From: Sabulibacter ruber
GTDB lineage: Bacteria > Bacteroidota > Bacteroidia > Cytophagales > Hymenobacteraceae
Assembly (NCBI RefSeq): GCF_017355955.1
Contig: NZ_JAFFID010000001.1
Span: 1,488,001 to 1,552,000, forward strand
Reading direction: 5' to 3'
Length of the DNA stretch: 64,000 bases
Shown piece by piece: positions 16,712 through 26,146 of the stretch. The notes beneath the pieces are model-generated. The model had not been told where the DNA came from, ran no database searches, and saw nothing but the letters and a program-made list of their open reading frames with translations. Each line of letters starts with the position of its first letter. The stretch's first letter is position 1. A program made the translations under genes and the position numbers.

Positions 16712-17761
16712 CTATTTGGAGCTCAGTTTACTTACTTTCTCCAGCAGGATTTCGGGTTCGTTGGTAGTGATGAAATCTACCTTGCGCTCCAGGAGCCAGT
16801 CCATCATTTCCGGAGCGTTCACGGTCCAGACGTTGACGGTGAGGTTCAGGGCATGGGCCTCCTCTATACACTGCGGATTTTTCTTCACCACGTTCTGGTG
16901 GTAATCGAAGCCGTACATTTTGTCTTTGGCCAGTTCAGCGGGAGCTTTCTCGCCGTTGAGGTACGCCACCTTGGCCGAGGGCTCCAGTTCCTTCACTTTC
17001 CGGCAGATGTCATAATCAAAACTGATGTAGTCTACCCAGCCCTGCGCTTTGTATTTCTGAACCGTTTCCACCACTTTCCGGGCCAGGGCCTGCCCCCGCT
17101 CCTTACTGATGGCCGAGGGTTTAATCTCTAGGATCAGTTTGGTTTTGTTCTGGTTTAATCCGGCTTGCAGATACGCCTCCAGCGTGGGCAGGTACTCACC
17201 GTTAGGCAACTTCAGTTTGGCCAGTTCAGCGGCCGGGGTTTTCTCAATATGGGTGCCGTTCACATCATGGTCATGGTGCACAAACAACACCGAGTCTGAA
17301 GACATGTGCACGTCAAACTCGCTGCCCGCGCAGCCCAGTCTGATGGCGTGCTGTAAGGCACCGATGGAATTCTCCGTAGCCCCGGTGTTCTTCCAGGCGC
17401 CGCGGTGGGCCACCACCCGGTTGGTGATGAATTCGTCTCTGACAATCCGGAAGGTATCGCGCTGCCCGCTATTGGTTTCCACCACTACCTCCTGCCAAAA
17501 AGCTTGGGGATTGCTGATGGCCGTCTTCTTCAGTTTTAAGGTGTTGTCTTTGACCAGTTCAAACGTCCTGGCACTTTCGCCTACCAGTTTCACTTTGGGC
17601 ATGGCAGCACCGGTAGTTACAGGCACAATTTTACCTACCACAGGTTTGTTGGCGGTATAAGTGAAGTTGGTCAGGGTGAAGTTGGTTTGTGCCATAGCAG
17701 AGGAGCCTAAAATCAAGCTTACGCTTACACAAGCACCAAGGCGATACAGAAATGATTTCAT
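16712..17761 (-). CDS. Exported glycerophosphodiester phosphodiesterase
   Basis: Hydrolyses glycerophosphodiesters to sn-glycerol 3-phosphate and an alcohol. The 349 residues start with the signal peptide MKSFLYRLGACVSVSLILGSSAMAQ; an upstream 10-residue extension was rejected. A 90-residue N-terminal beta domain of unknown role comes first, then the GDPD TIM barrel (about 115-345). Catalytic motifs are VAHRGAWKNTGATENS (His, Arg, Glu), GSEFDVHMSSDSVLFVHHD (Glu, Asp, His) and a late LILEIKP. It should be periplasmic. It follows DUF5689 in the SusC/SusD series, separated by the perfect hairpin at 17817-17858. Confidence 0.9.
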   Translation of the reverse strand: MKSFLYRLGACVSVSLILGSSAMAQTNFTLTNFTYTANKPVVGKIVPVTTGAAMPKVKLVGESARTFELVKDNTLKLKKTAISNPQAFWQEVVVETNSGQRDTFRIVRDEFITNRVVAHRGAWKNTGATENSIGALQHAIRLGCAGSEFDVHMSSDSVLFVHHDHDVNGTHIEKTPAAELAKLKLPNGEYLPTLEAYLQAGLNQNKTKLILEIKPSAISKERGQALARKVVETVQKYKAQGWVDYISFDYDICRKVKELEPSAKVAYLNGEKAPAELAKDKMYGFDYHQNVVKKNPQCIEEAHALNLTVNVWTVNAPEMMDWLLERKVDFITTNEPEILLEKVSKLSSK

Positions 17762-17816
17762 AGTAAGGGTTGGTTTGCTGATGATTGCCACACCTTTAAG
17801 AAAGCTCTTTAACAGG

Positions 17817-17858
17817 TGTGTTTTAGGGCTATTTTCAGGAAAATAGCCCTAAAACACA
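17817..17858. repeat. 36-nt palindrome P10, perfect copy (19-bp stem)
   Basis: Best copy of the family and the reference for it: arm GTTTTAGGGCTATTTT, loop CAGG, then the exact complement. Three further flanking pairs lengthen the stem to 19 bp. It lies between the DUF5689 lipoprotein gene and the GDPD gene in the same reading direction. Confidence 0.9.
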
Positions 17859-17926
17859 ATCACTATTCCATATAAATCAGATTAACCGCATATAAGACAA
17901 GCACGGGCTAATCTGTTGGTTCTAAT

Positions 17927-19192
17927 TTAGTTCTGGTACACGGCAATGTCATCAAAGCACAAGCGGCCGTTCTGAACCGTTGGGGTGGTAGCTCCTAAGC
18001 CCACTTTCACAATCCTGAACCGAACCGGGCCCGAGATGTCCATCAGGAACACGGCCGTTTTCTCAGTGCTGCTGGCATCGGTAACGGTAGGCCCAACCTG
18101 AGTCCAGGTGGTTCCCTGGTCCTGGGAATATTCTAAGCGCCAGGTGCTGGAGGCATCATTGTAATAAGAGCCGTAGAGCATGGTTACTTTGGAGGCACCG
18201 TTGGGCACGTCAAAGTTCATCTGCACAAGGGCATCGGTGGTCAATTGCTGCTGCATCCTGATGCCGTGCTGACCGGTGAAGCGGTCACGGCCAGCGGTGT
18301 TCCCCAGAATGGCTTGCAGCAGCTTCCAGGAGCCGGTACCTACCGTGATGTTATTGTCAATGGCGGTCATGTTGTAGCTACCCTTGGCGGTCTGCGGCAC
18401 GGCCTCAAAACCCTCTGGGAAGCCGGCGTAGATAGGACCACTAGGGTCTTTTACGTCATTTATAGTACGCACCCAGAACTGAACCACCGGCTCGCCGTTG
18501 TTCACCAGTACAGGGATTCCGGTGTAAGTGGCGCTGGCGTACACCCGTTGGTTGGCGAAAGCTGCGGTAGGTTCAGTGTGTAATACCATGGATTTCCCGT
18601 TACCGCCAGCTAAGGTTTTGTCTCCGCTGAAAGTGGCATTGGAAGTCGGGACCGGAGACACATTGCCGGCCGCCAGGCGCACCAAGGTGCCTTCGTAATT
18701 CTGAGGCTTGTTCACCAGTTCTTCCATGGTTACCTCCCGCAGGTGCACCTTCGCGTTTTCAGAGACTTTGGTAATGGCGGTGGGTTTTACGCCTACAATC
18801 TGCAGAATACCGTTGCGCCGGGTAAGCGTAGTGCCTGTCACATTCACCACCACAGAATCTCCAATCTTGTAAGAGGCGGTGTTGCCACCGTCTACATTCA
18901 GGGTGATTCCCCTAAGCTGCCCTCTGCGGTGGTTCTGGATCACCAGATTAGAGGCGCCGCCCGGTACGTTCTGGCCAGCGGCATCAGAGATAACCACACC
19001 CAGGATTTGCCGCGCACCCATCAACTGGTCGGGGCCTAAGGCTACATCTGAGCCTTTGTGAAACGAGCGCACATCTTCAATGGAGATGATGGGGCTTGGC
19101 GTGCCAATGGCATTATTCACATCTTCCTCCAGACACCCGGTGAAAACCAGGGCGCATAGCAAACTGAAGAGGCTAACTATCTTATTCTTCAT
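17927..19192 (-). CDS. DUF5689 surface lipoprotein
   Basis: Lipoprotein of 421 residues; the start is placed at MKNKIVSLFSLLCALVFTGCLEE, whose lipobox cysteine is at about 20. The N-terminal half (about 35-215) has the repeated GV-SDAAGQN and VNVTG patterns of DUF5689, an OB-like domain found beside SusC/SusD genes. The C-terminal part (about 260-421) looks like a jelly-roll or carbohydrate-binding-like sandwich (RFRIVKVG...GRLCFDDIAVYQN). It is the third gene after susC and susD and probably acts as an accessory surface-binding protein. The stop of susD lies 42 bases before its start. Confidence 0.85.
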   Translation of the reverse strand: MKNKIVSLFSLLCALVFTGCLEEDVNNAIGTPSPIISIEDVRSFHKGSDVALGPDQLMGARQILGVVISDAAGQNVPGGASNLVIQNHRRGQLRGITLNVDGGNTASYKIGDSVVVNVTGTTLTRRNGILQIVGVKPTAITKVSENAKVHLREVTMEELVNKPQNYEGTLVRLAAGNVSPVPTSNATFSGDKTLAGGNGKSMVLHTEPTAAFANQRVYASATYTGIPVLVNNGEPVVQFWVRTINDVKDPSGPIYAGFPEGFEAVPQTAKGSYNMTAIDNNITVGTGSWKLLQAILGNTAGRDRFTGQHGIRMQQQLTTDALVQMNFDVPNGASKVTMLYGSYYNDASSTWRLEYSQDQGTTWTQVGPTVTDASSTEKTAVFLMDISGPVRFRIVKVGLGATTPTVQNGRLCFDDIAVYQN

Positions 19193-19233
19193 GATTTCCT
19201 TTTTGATCTTGTTTTCTAGAGTTGAACCTGCGG

Positions 19234-20700
19234 TTATTGTTGCCACCACACTTTGGTATTGATGTTGTCTGGTCCCTGGTCGGCCACGGCAGCCTGGTAG
19301 TTCTGCTGGTTCAGGGATTGCACGTACATGGGGTAGTTCAGACGGGCAGGCATGTTACCGCCATTCTGGAGCCCGGGGCCTTTGGGTAAAATAGGGTGGC
19401 CGGTTCTGCGGTATTCAAACCACTGCTGGAAATCGGTGAAGAACAGGGTGTAGTATTTCTGCAGGTGGATCTGCTCCAGTTTGGTCTCGAAGGCATAGCT
19501 GTCATCCCATTTCACATCCGGCCCGTTCAGGTAATTGGCAGGCACTGTTGTTCCCCACAGGGTGAGGCCGCTGGTTACCCCTTTCTCGTAATAGGTTTTG
19601 GCATCGCCGGAGATAAACCCTCTGATGGCCGCCTCTGCCAGAATAAACTGTACCTCGGCGTAGTTGAGGATATTCCCCAGTTTGGGTTCTCTGGCCAGTG
19701 CGGCCTGGTACCTGGATTGGCCTTCGGGTACGCTGGTTACCGGATAGCCGCTTGGCACCCCAGAGTACATCCCCTCATAGGTGGTGGCCCACAGCGGCAG
19801 GCGTGGATCGTTCCACTGGACCAGGTTGTTCACGAAGAACTGGCTCAGGGATGAAGAACCGTTGAAATCATAGGCCCGCCAGTTATGGAAAGTAGATTGA
19901 TAAGGAACCGTGCCTGTAAACTTCAGGATCGCTGACTCTTCGTTGGCGGCCATGATAGGAAATTCACCCGGATTGTCCTGCACCATCTCCCTGATTTTCT
20001 CCGCCGCGGTTTTCCCGCCCACAATAGGATCGTTTTTACCTGATACCCGAAGGAGCAGACGCAGGTACATAGAGTTCCCGAACTTGCGCCACAGGGCGGC
20101 TTTCCCGGCAAACAATGGATCTTTCTCGGCTTGCCCGGCGGTCAGATCGGTATTGGCTTTCAGGTAGACGTTGGCAGAATCCAGTTTCCGGAACAAGTCA
20201 GTGTAAATAGCTTCCTGCTTGTCAAACTTAGGCATGTACTGGCCAGACTTTCCCTGGATGGCCTCAGTGTAGGGCACATCGCCAAAAGTATCGGTCAGAA
20301 GAGAGGTCACCCAGGCATCCAGAATGAGGGAGATCCCCATGAAGGTTTTGTTTCCGGTTTCCTCCCCGCCTTTGTAGATGTCCCGGATGTTGGTTAACTG
20401 GGTAAACCAGTTGTTCCACATATAATCTGCCTCAGAGGGTTGAATTACGTAGCGGTGGATTTCGTCTGAGTTTACCAAAGTCACGTGTACCTGCATGAGC
20501 TCATTGGTGAGGCGCATGGCGCGGTCCATGTTACGGTTTACCAGATCAGTAATGGTGGGCGCCAAGAGGTTCTCGGGCAGGGCACTCGCACTCTGGTTGG
20601 GGTTCACGTTCATTTCCTCAAAGCCCTCGGTACAGGAGGAAACCACGCCAAAGCTGCACGCCACTAAAAGAGCAAGAGGTACTATTTTTAGGCTTTTCAT
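19234..20700 (-). CDS. SusD/RagB-family substrate-binding lipoprotein
   Basis: Surface-exposed lid of a SusC-SusD uptake complex, 488 residues. The start chosen gives MKSLKIVPLALLVACSFGVVSSC, a lipoprotein signal with Cys at 23; a four-residue longer start is possible. SusD-like features are MNVNPNQSASALPENLLAP, the helix-rich LRLLLRVSGKNDPIVGGKTAAEKI stretch and the late LILAEAAIRGF-type motif (VQFILAEAAIRGFISGDA), typical of the SusD_2 group. It follows susC by 23 bases and is followed by the DUF5689 gene, so the three form one transcript. Confidence 0.92.
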   Translation of the reverse strand: MKSLKIVPLALLVACSFGVVSSCTEGFEEMNVNPNQSASALPENLLAPTITDLVNRNMDRAMRLTNELMQVHVTLVNSDEIHRYVIQPSEADYMWNNWFTQLTNIRDIYKGGEETGNKTFMGISLILDAWVTSLLTDTFGDVPYTEAIQGKSGQYMPKFDKQEAIYTDLFRKLDSANVYLKANTDLTAGQAEKDPLFAGKAALWRKFGNSMYLRLLLRVSGKNDPIVGGKTAAEKIREMVQDNPGEFPIMAANEESAILKFTGTVPYQSTFHNWRAYDFNGSSSLSQFFVNNLVQWNDPRLPLWATTYEGMYSGVPSGYPVTSVPEGQSRYQAALAREPKLGNILNYAEVQFILAEAAIRGFISGDAKTYYEKGVTSGLTLWGTTVPANYLNGPDVKWDDSYAFETKLEQIHLQKYYTLFFTDFQQWFEYRRTGHPILPKGPGLQNGGNMPARLNYPMYVQSLNQQNYQAAVADQGPDNINTKVWWQQ

Positions 20701-20723
20701 TTTCAGTAACAAATTCAGGTTGC

Positions 20724-23700
20724 TTAAATGCCAAGGGTTAGGTTAAGGCCCATGGTTCTGGTAGACGGGAACTGGCCCAGTTCAAAGCCGGCATCAATGG
20801 TGCCGTTGTTCAGGGTTCCGAACTCTGGGTCAAAGGCGGGCCAGTTGGTGATCATGAACAGGTCACGCCCGTACACACCTATGGAAGCCCTCTGCAGTCT
20901 TAAGCGTTTTAGCAGTATTTGGGGCAAATTGTAGTCAAAACGTACTTCGCGGAGCTTGATAAAATCGGTGCTGAACAGGTTACCTTCCACGTTGTCACGG
21001 CCGAAGTGCGCGTTGTAGTAGGTCCAGATATTTTCCGCGATCACATCGTTGGGGCGGAACGTGCCGTCATCGTTTCTGACAACCCCACTGCCAATGATTC
21101 CGTTGTAGCGGCCCGGAATGGTCTTTTTCAGTTTTCCTGCATCGGCCAGAACCGAGTGCGTGAGGGAGAAAGCTTTTGCCCCAAACTGTGCGTCAAAAAG
21201 GACGTTCATGCTGAATTGTTTGAACCGGAACTGGTTGCCCAGGCTGGCTCTCCATTTTGGCATGGCGTTGCCCAGGTATATCATGTCACTGGTCAGCACC
21301 GGGTAGCCATTCTCATATATGATCTGTCCATCCGGGGCCCGCAGGTAGCCTCTGCCGTAAATGGCGCCCATGGTCCCGCCGGGGCGGGCCTCCACAGATC
21401 CGCGCCCGCCGGGGCCTCTCTGCAACTGGTAGGTCAACAAACTATCGGCCAGTTCTACTACTTCGTTCCGGTTAGCGGTGAAGGTACCCGTGATGTCCCA
21501 GCTAAAACCGGCCGCGTTTCTGAATGGCGCACCGTTTGCCTGAATCTCAATTCCTCTATTCTGCACCTCACCGGCATTGAGGGTAGCGTAATCGTACCCA
21601 GAGGACCGATCAATAGGCACTGGAAGGATCTGGTCAAAGGTTTTGCTCTGGTACAAAGACACATCTACGCCCAAACGGCTTTTGAACAGGCGCACATCAG
21701 CCCCTACTTCAATGCTTTGCGTGCTCATGAAGTTAAGCGTGGGGTTTGCGATGGTGCTTGGGTTTGATAAACCACCCGGGAAACCGGCCTCTGTGGCGTA
21801 AGTAAAGGAAGTCTGGTAAGGTCTGGTGGAGCCGCTACCTACCGCTGCCCAGGATCCTCTCAGTTTCACAAAGGAAACGGCTTGCGGCATGGGAATGAGT
21901 TCAGAAAGAACCGTACTCACACTTACCGATGGATAGAAGAAGCCCAGGTTTCGGTCCACGCCAGGAGTAGCCAGGGTACTGGCCCAATCCTGGCGTGCGG
22001 TAAGATCTACAAACAACCACTCATTGTAGCCTAGCGTTGCCAAGCTGTACAAGCTGTTCACTGCAAATTCTGCACGGTAAGGATAAGCTAGTGGTACTAC
22101 CGCACTGTTAGCGAAGGTGAAAATCTGCGGGTAAGACAACTGATCTGCCCGAAGTTCGTCGCGGTTATAGCGGTTTCTCATCCGGCTACCCCCTACCGAT
22201 ACGCTGAAATCAAAGCGGTCTCCCACTTCACGGCCGTATCTCAGCAAGAAATCACTGTTGGTTTCCTGAGAGAAGATGTTCTGCGTGCGGAACATGCCTT
22301 GCTTGAACTTCTCGGTGTCCATGGGTCGCTGCTGGGAACGTGCCTCGTAAGAATAGTCAATAGCCGTTCTTACCATTAAGCTGAGGTGCTTGGTGAAGTC
22401 ATAGGTGGCCTGCACGTTACCAGTTACAGAGTGCCGGTTAGATTTATTCAGCATCTCATAAGTGATCAGGTACGGGTTGTCTACCAGGCTGCTGAAAGGA
22501 TAGTTCTGCAACACTCCTTCCTTGCCCGGCTGCCAGTATTGTTTCAGCCAGTTCAGGTCTGCGTTGGGCACCTGGAACATGAGCCAGTACATCAGAGACT
22601 GGTTGTTGTACCCCGTAGAAGGCAGGTTATCTGCGTACTTGTTGGTGTAGTTGATCTTGGTGGAGATACGGAGCTTGTCAGTTACTTTCTGGCTCGCCGA
22701 CAAAGCTACCGTGTTGCGGGTGTACCCCGTGTTGGGGATAATCCAGGTGTTTTTCAGGTTGGTAAACGAGAAGCGGGCCGTGGTGCGGTCGGTGCCGCCA
22801 TCCAAGGTCACGCTGTTGGTGAAGGTTTTCCCGGTCTGGAAGAAATCTTTCCGGTTGTTCTTGTAAGGCACCCACGGAGTTCTTTCGGTGCCGGTAGTGC
22901 GGGTCACCGGATCATACTGGTAGAATAGCTGCCCGTCAAACTTTGGCCCCCAGGCCGAGCTGGTGCTGCGGGTGCTGGCTCCGTCTTCGGTGGCGTTGTA
23001 AGAGTAGTAATTGTCGCCGTTTACGCCCTGGCCGTACTCATATTGGTAATCTGGCCAACGGGAGATGGTTTCAAAAGCAGTGTTGGAGTTGATGGTTACT
23101 CCTATGCCTTTCTCGCGTGATCTGCCTGATTTAGTGGTGATGATAATAGCGCCGTTGGCTCCACGGGAACCATACAAGGCCGTTGCACCGGGGCCTTTCA
23201 GCACGCTCACGCTCTCAATGTCCTCGGGGTTGATGTCGTTCAAACTGGTCCCGAAATCCACCGGCGATTCACCCTGCAGATAGGCTGTGCTGCCGGTACC
23301 CGTCTGCCGGTTAGATCCACCCATCACCACGCCGTCTACCACAATCAAAGCATCAGACTGGCCACCCAGGTCGTTTTCGCCCCGCAGGATGATCCTGTTA
23401 GATCCCCCAGGACCGCCACCCGATTTAATCAGGTTCAAACCCGCTACCCGGCCAGACAAGGCATCGGTCCAGTTGTTGGGAAGCGCATTGGTCAGTTCCT
23501 CGCCTTGTACTTCCGTCACGGCATACCCTAGCGCTTTCTCTTCCCGCTCAATACCCAGGGCTGTTACTACCACTTCAGACAATTGCTGGCTGTCTTGCAC
23601 CAGGCTTACTTTCACATTGGCCTCGTTCTGGTTGAAGGTTTTCTTGAGAGAGGTATACCCTACAAATGAGAAAACCACTTCTGCCCCTTTGGGCACCTGA

Positions 23701-24080
23701 ATGGAGAAGGTTCCATCGCTTCCGGTGGCACCCACGGCCGTTCCGTTTGACGTGATCACCACCCCGGGCATAGTTCCCAACTCAGCGGAAGAGACAACCC
23801 CTGAGATCCTGACTCTTTCCGTTTGCTGTGCATTCAGCACCACTACCGACTTTGGCTGAAGTTGGATTTTTTCAATCTGCTTAGTACTTGTGGCGGATGA
23901 ATTTGGCGTAGCATGGGCCAGAACCATTGGGGAGTGTTGCCCCGAGGTCTCCATCCTCATGCCGGCGGGATGCTTCTGCGCTTCTGCCAAGGGGGGCAGC
24001 GCCAGAAACGAAAACCCCAAAAGCATTTTGTAGGGGAAGAAGTTTATCCTCTTGTTAGAAGGAAGTAAACGTTGTCTCAT
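20724..24080 (-). CDS. SusC/RagA-family TonB-linked outer-membrane transporter
   Basis: Large TonB-dependent channel of 1118 residues that imports oligomeric ligands with its SusD partner. A signal-like start (MRQRLLPSNKRINFFPYKMLLGFSFLALPPLAEAQ) is followed by about 55 low-complexity residues, a carboxypeptidase-regulatory-like domain (about 91-170, VRISGVVSSAELGTMPGVVI), the plug (about 175-310, with GENDLGGQSDALIVVDG and the SusC signature GPGATALYGSRGANGAIIITTKSG) and a long barrel. The STN domain found in FecA-like signalling receptors is absent, and no sigma/anti-sigma pair is nearby. It is the first gene of the locus; downstream phosphoesterases suggest a phosphodiester-bearing ligand (inference). 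Confidence 0.93.
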   Translation of the reverse strand: MRQRLLPSNKRINFFPYKMLLGFSFLALPPLAEAQKHPAGMRMETSGQHSPMVLAHATPNSSATSTKQIEKIQLQPKSVVVLNAQQTERVRISGVVSSAELGTMPGVVITSNGTAVGATGSDGTFSIQVPKGAEVVFSFVGYTSLKKTFNQNEANVKVSLVQDSQQLSEVVVTALGIEREEKALGYAVTEVQGEELTNALPNNWTDALSGRVAGLNLIKSGGGPGGSNRIILRGENDLGGQSDALIVVDGVVMGGSNRQTGTGSTAYLQGESPVDFGTSLNDINPEDIESVSVLKGPGATALYGSRGANGAIIITTKSGRSREKGIGVTINSNTAFETISRWPDYQYEYGQGVNGDNYYSYNATEDGASTRSTSSAWGPKFDGQLFYQYDPVTRTTGTERTPWVPYKNNRKDFFQTGKTFTNSVTLDGGTDRTTARFSFTNLKNTWIIPNTGYTRNTVALSASQKVTDKLRISTKINYTNKYADNLPSTGYNNQSLMYWLMFQVPNADLNWLKQYWQPGKEGVLQNYPFSSLVDNPYLITYEMLNKSNRHSVTGNVQATYDFTKHLSLMVRTAIDYSYEARSQQRPMDTEKFKQGMFRTQNIFSQETNSDFLLRYGREVGDRFDFSVSVGGSRMRNRYNRDELRADQLSYPQIFTFANSAVVPLAYPYRAEFAVNSLYSLATLGYNEWLFVDLTARQDWASTLATPGVDRNLGFFYPSVSVSTVLSELIPMPQAVSFVKLRGSWAAVGSGSTRPYQTSFTYATEAGFPGGLSNPSTIANPTLNFMSTQSIEVGADVRLFKSRLGVDVSLYQSKTFDQILPVPIDRSSGYDYATLNAGEVQNRGIEIQANGAPFRNAAGFSWDITGTFTANRNEVVELADSLLTYQLQRGPGGRGSVEARPGGTMGAIYGRGYLRAPDGQIIYENGYPVLTSDMIYLGNAMPKWRASLGNQFRFKQFSMNVLFDAQFGAKAFSLTHSVLADAGKLKKTIPGRYNGIIGSGVVRNDDGTFRPNDVIAENIWTYYNAHFGRDNVEGNLFSTDFIKLREVRFDYNLPQILLKRLRLQRASIGVYGRDLFMITNWPAFDPEFGTLNNGTIDAGFELGQFPSTRTMGLNLTLGI

Positions 24081-24197
24081 GGTTGAGTTGTCTGTTTATG
24101 GTAAGTTGGATATTGGCGATGTTGACGTGCCGATAAGCGGAAGACCGACAGCAAATGGTAATTTTCCTATAAGCGAAATGTCCTTGATTTGACACTT

Positions 24198-24205
24198 CAA
24201 AAGTA
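24198..24205 (-). promoter_or_regulatory. Candidate Bacteroidota -7 element for susC
   Basis: On the minus strand the bases read TACTTTTG, an exact match to the TAnnTTTG -7 element of Bacteroidota sigma factors (established for the phylum). It lies 118 bases before the susC start. A convincing -33 TTTG at the right distance is not visible, so this is tentative. Confidence 0.3.
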
Positions 24206-24305
24206 GTGGACCGGTTTGTTTGAGGGCGAACCCAACCAGTTATGCTTTTGTAAAGCTTTTATTACCGCAATGTTTTGAAGGGGAAATGGGAGAAAGTAAC
24301 CTCTT

Positions 24306-24341
24306 GTTTCAAAGCCACTTTCCGGAAAATGGACTGAAAAT
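24306..24341. repeat. 36-nt palindrome, copy P11
   Basis: Member reading GTTTCAAAGCCACTTTCCGG and ending GGACTGAAAAT, upstream of susC. Confidence 0.55.
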
Positions 24342-24410
24342 GCAGGGCTGCAAAGATGAATTTGCGTGAAAGATGAGGCTATCTCCTCTTAAGAAATAGG
24401 GAACATTATC

Positions 24411-24623
24411 TGATCGTCCCCCTTTGAAGGGGGTAGGGGGATGATAAAGTGGTTGGAAGATGCATATCCTTAGCTACGGAGAAGCCAATATGGCGCGGAA
24501 GTTACTTCCGTGACTTTCCAGTAAGTCACGGAAGTAAATCCGCGCCATAGAAAGAAGGTGATTATCGGGGATACCTGATCAGCAGGAGCAATCATCCCCC
24601 TCCCCCCTTCAAAGGGGGACGGA
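24411..24623. repeat. Nested REPIN/BIME-like mosaic
   Basis: Outer arms 24411-24445 and 24591-24622 are inverted copies built on CCCCCTTTGAAGGGGG followed by a TAGGGGGATGAT tail. Nested inside, 24489-24549 is a second hairpin element whose arm begins TATGGCGCGGAAGTTACTTC; the same element recurs at 27543-27627. The whole 777-base gap between ilvA and susC holds these repeats, P11, P12 and a terminator, and no gene. Confidence 0.8.
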
Positions 24624-24715
24624 ATGCTTAGGCGATTGGAAAGAAATCGACAATTGAAGATCGGCAGCAGAGAACTGAGACTATAAGGCTTTGTTTGGCA
24701 TCAACTTGAATTCCT

Positions 24716-24751
24716 GATTCCGGTGCCTTTTCAGAAAAACACCCTTTAAAC
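24716..24751. repeat. 36-nt palindrome, copy P12
   Basis: Degenerate member with conserved centre TTTTCAGAAAA and end TTTAAAC, downstream of ilvA. Confidence 0.4.
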
Positions 24752-24769
24752 AGGTCCTCGCTACAAGCA

Positions 24770-24804
24770 GAAAGCCCCGCCACCTTTTCAGGCGCGGGGC
24801 TTTC
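24770..24804 (-). terminator. Hairpin terminator after ilvA
   Basis: Perfect 11-bp stem GAAAGCCCCGC / GCGGGGCTTTC with a 13-base loop, 54 bases beyond the ilvA stop. On the minus strand it ends CTTTCTGCTTG, with only a weak U run. It marks the likely end of the branched-chain amino-acid operon. Confidence 0.6.
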
Positions 24805-24857
24805 AGACAACACACAACACGAACTTAAACGACCTATAAACAAACTAAAATTAACGC

Positions 24858-26126
24858 TCACACAAATAGATTGAGGAAGTCTTGCTTGCCGTTGAGGTAC
24901 TCATAGGCGAAGCCTTCTTCAAGCATCCGCAGTTTGATGTTCTCCACATCATGCGGGCGCTTCACCTCCACACCAATAAACACCGGACCTTTTTCCTTGT
25001 TGTTTTTCTTGATGTACTGGAAATGGATGATGTCATCCTCGGGGTGCAGCACGCGGTTCACGAAGGTGCGCAGGGCGCCAGGCTTTTGGTTGAAGGTCAC
25101 CATGAAATAGTGCTTCAGGCCTTGGTGCTGCATGGCGCGCTCTTTGATATCCTCCATGCGGGTGATGTCATTGTTGCTGCCGCTGATGACGCAGACCACG
25201 TTCTTCCCTTTTATCTCCTCGGCCAGGGTTTTCAGGGCCGAGATGGTCAACGTGCCGGCCGGTTCCAGCACCACCCCTTCTTCGTTGTACATCTTCAGGA
25301 TGTCTTCGCAGATCTGGCCTTCGGGTACCAGGAGAACATCGTCCAGGAGCTCGCGGCAGATCTCGAAGGTGATTTCGCCGGGGCACTTCACCGCGGCACC
25401 ATCCACAAAGGAGTCAATGGTTTCCAGCGGCTGGCGCTTTTTCTCCCGGATGGAGTTGTACATAGACGGCGCTCCCAAGGGCTGCACGCCAATGAGCTTG
25501 GTTTGCGGACTCACCTGCTTGAACACGCTGGAAAGACCAGAGGCCAATCCGCCGCCCCCGATGGGCATCAACAGGTAATCAATAGAGAAATCAGCGTCCT
25601 TGAAGATCTCCAGCCCCACGGTGGCCTGTCCTTCAATGATGGACAGATCATCGAATGGCGGAATGAAGTTACTGCCGCGGCCGTCGCAGAATTCTTTGGC
25701 GGCCTGGAACGTATCATCGTAGGTAGCACCGGTGAGAACCACTTCCACCATGTCCTTCCCGAAGAGGCGCACTTTGTTCACTTTCTGGGCAGGCGTGGCG
25801 GCGGGCATGAAGATGTAGCCTTTGATGCCCAGCAGCTGACAGGCGTAGGCCACACCCTGCGCGTGGTTTCCGGCACTGGAGCAGACAATCTCCCGCTCTC
25901 TTTCCTCAGAGGATAAAGAGGAAATCTTGTTGTACGCCCCCCTGATTTTATAAGAACGCACCACCTGCAAATCCTCGCGCTTGAGGTAAATCTCAGCGTC
26001 GTAGGTTTGCGAGAGCCACAGATTCTTCATCAAAGGCGTCTTGTAGATGACGCCCTTCAGGTTTTTAGCCGCCCTCTCAACATTTCCCAACGCGACCACG
26101 GTTTCTAAGGAAGCTTCTTTCTGCAT
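24858..26126 (-). CDS. ilvA: Threonine ammonia-lyase (threonine deaminase)
   Basis: PLP enzyme making 2-oxobutyrate and ammonia from threonine, the committed step to isoleucine. The 422 residues show the PLP lysine at K60 in RSYKIRGAYNK, the glycine-rich phosphate loop GGGGLASG near 190, and a single C-terminal ACT-like domain (about 330-422). One regulatory domain makes it the shorter form compared with the ~510-residue E. coli enzyme. Last gene of the ilv series; the 36-nt palindrome with extended stem lies between ilvC and ilvA. Confidence 0.95.
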   Translation of the reverse strand: MQKEASLETVVALGNVERAAKNLKGVIYKTPLMKNLWLSQTYDAEIYLKREDLQVVRSYKIRGAYNKISSLSSEEREREIVCSSAGNHAQGVAYACQLLGIKGYIFMPAATPAQKVNKVRLFGKDMVEVVLTGATYDDTFQAAKEFCDGRGSNFIPPFDDLSIIEGQATVGLEIFKDADFSIDYLLMPIGGGGLASGLSSVFKQVSPQTKLIGVQPLGAPSMYNSIREKKRQPLETIDSFVDGAAVKCPGEITFEICRELLDDVLLVPEGQICEDILKMYNEEGVVLEPAGTLTISALKTLAEEIKGKNVVCVISGSNNDITRMEDIKERAMQHQGLKHYFMVTFNQKPGALRTFVNRVLHPEDDIIHFQYIKKNNKEKGPVFIGVEVKRPHDVENIKLRMLEEGFAYEYLNGKQDFLNLFV

Positions 26127-26146
26127 CTTGATTCTCTATTTAAAGG

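Noticed and set aside
24882..25916. Long open frame of 344 codons on the plus strand opposite ilvA
   Set aside because: It is the complement of a clear enzyme gene, and its translation is His-rich and low in complexity, as expected from antisense of this codon usage.
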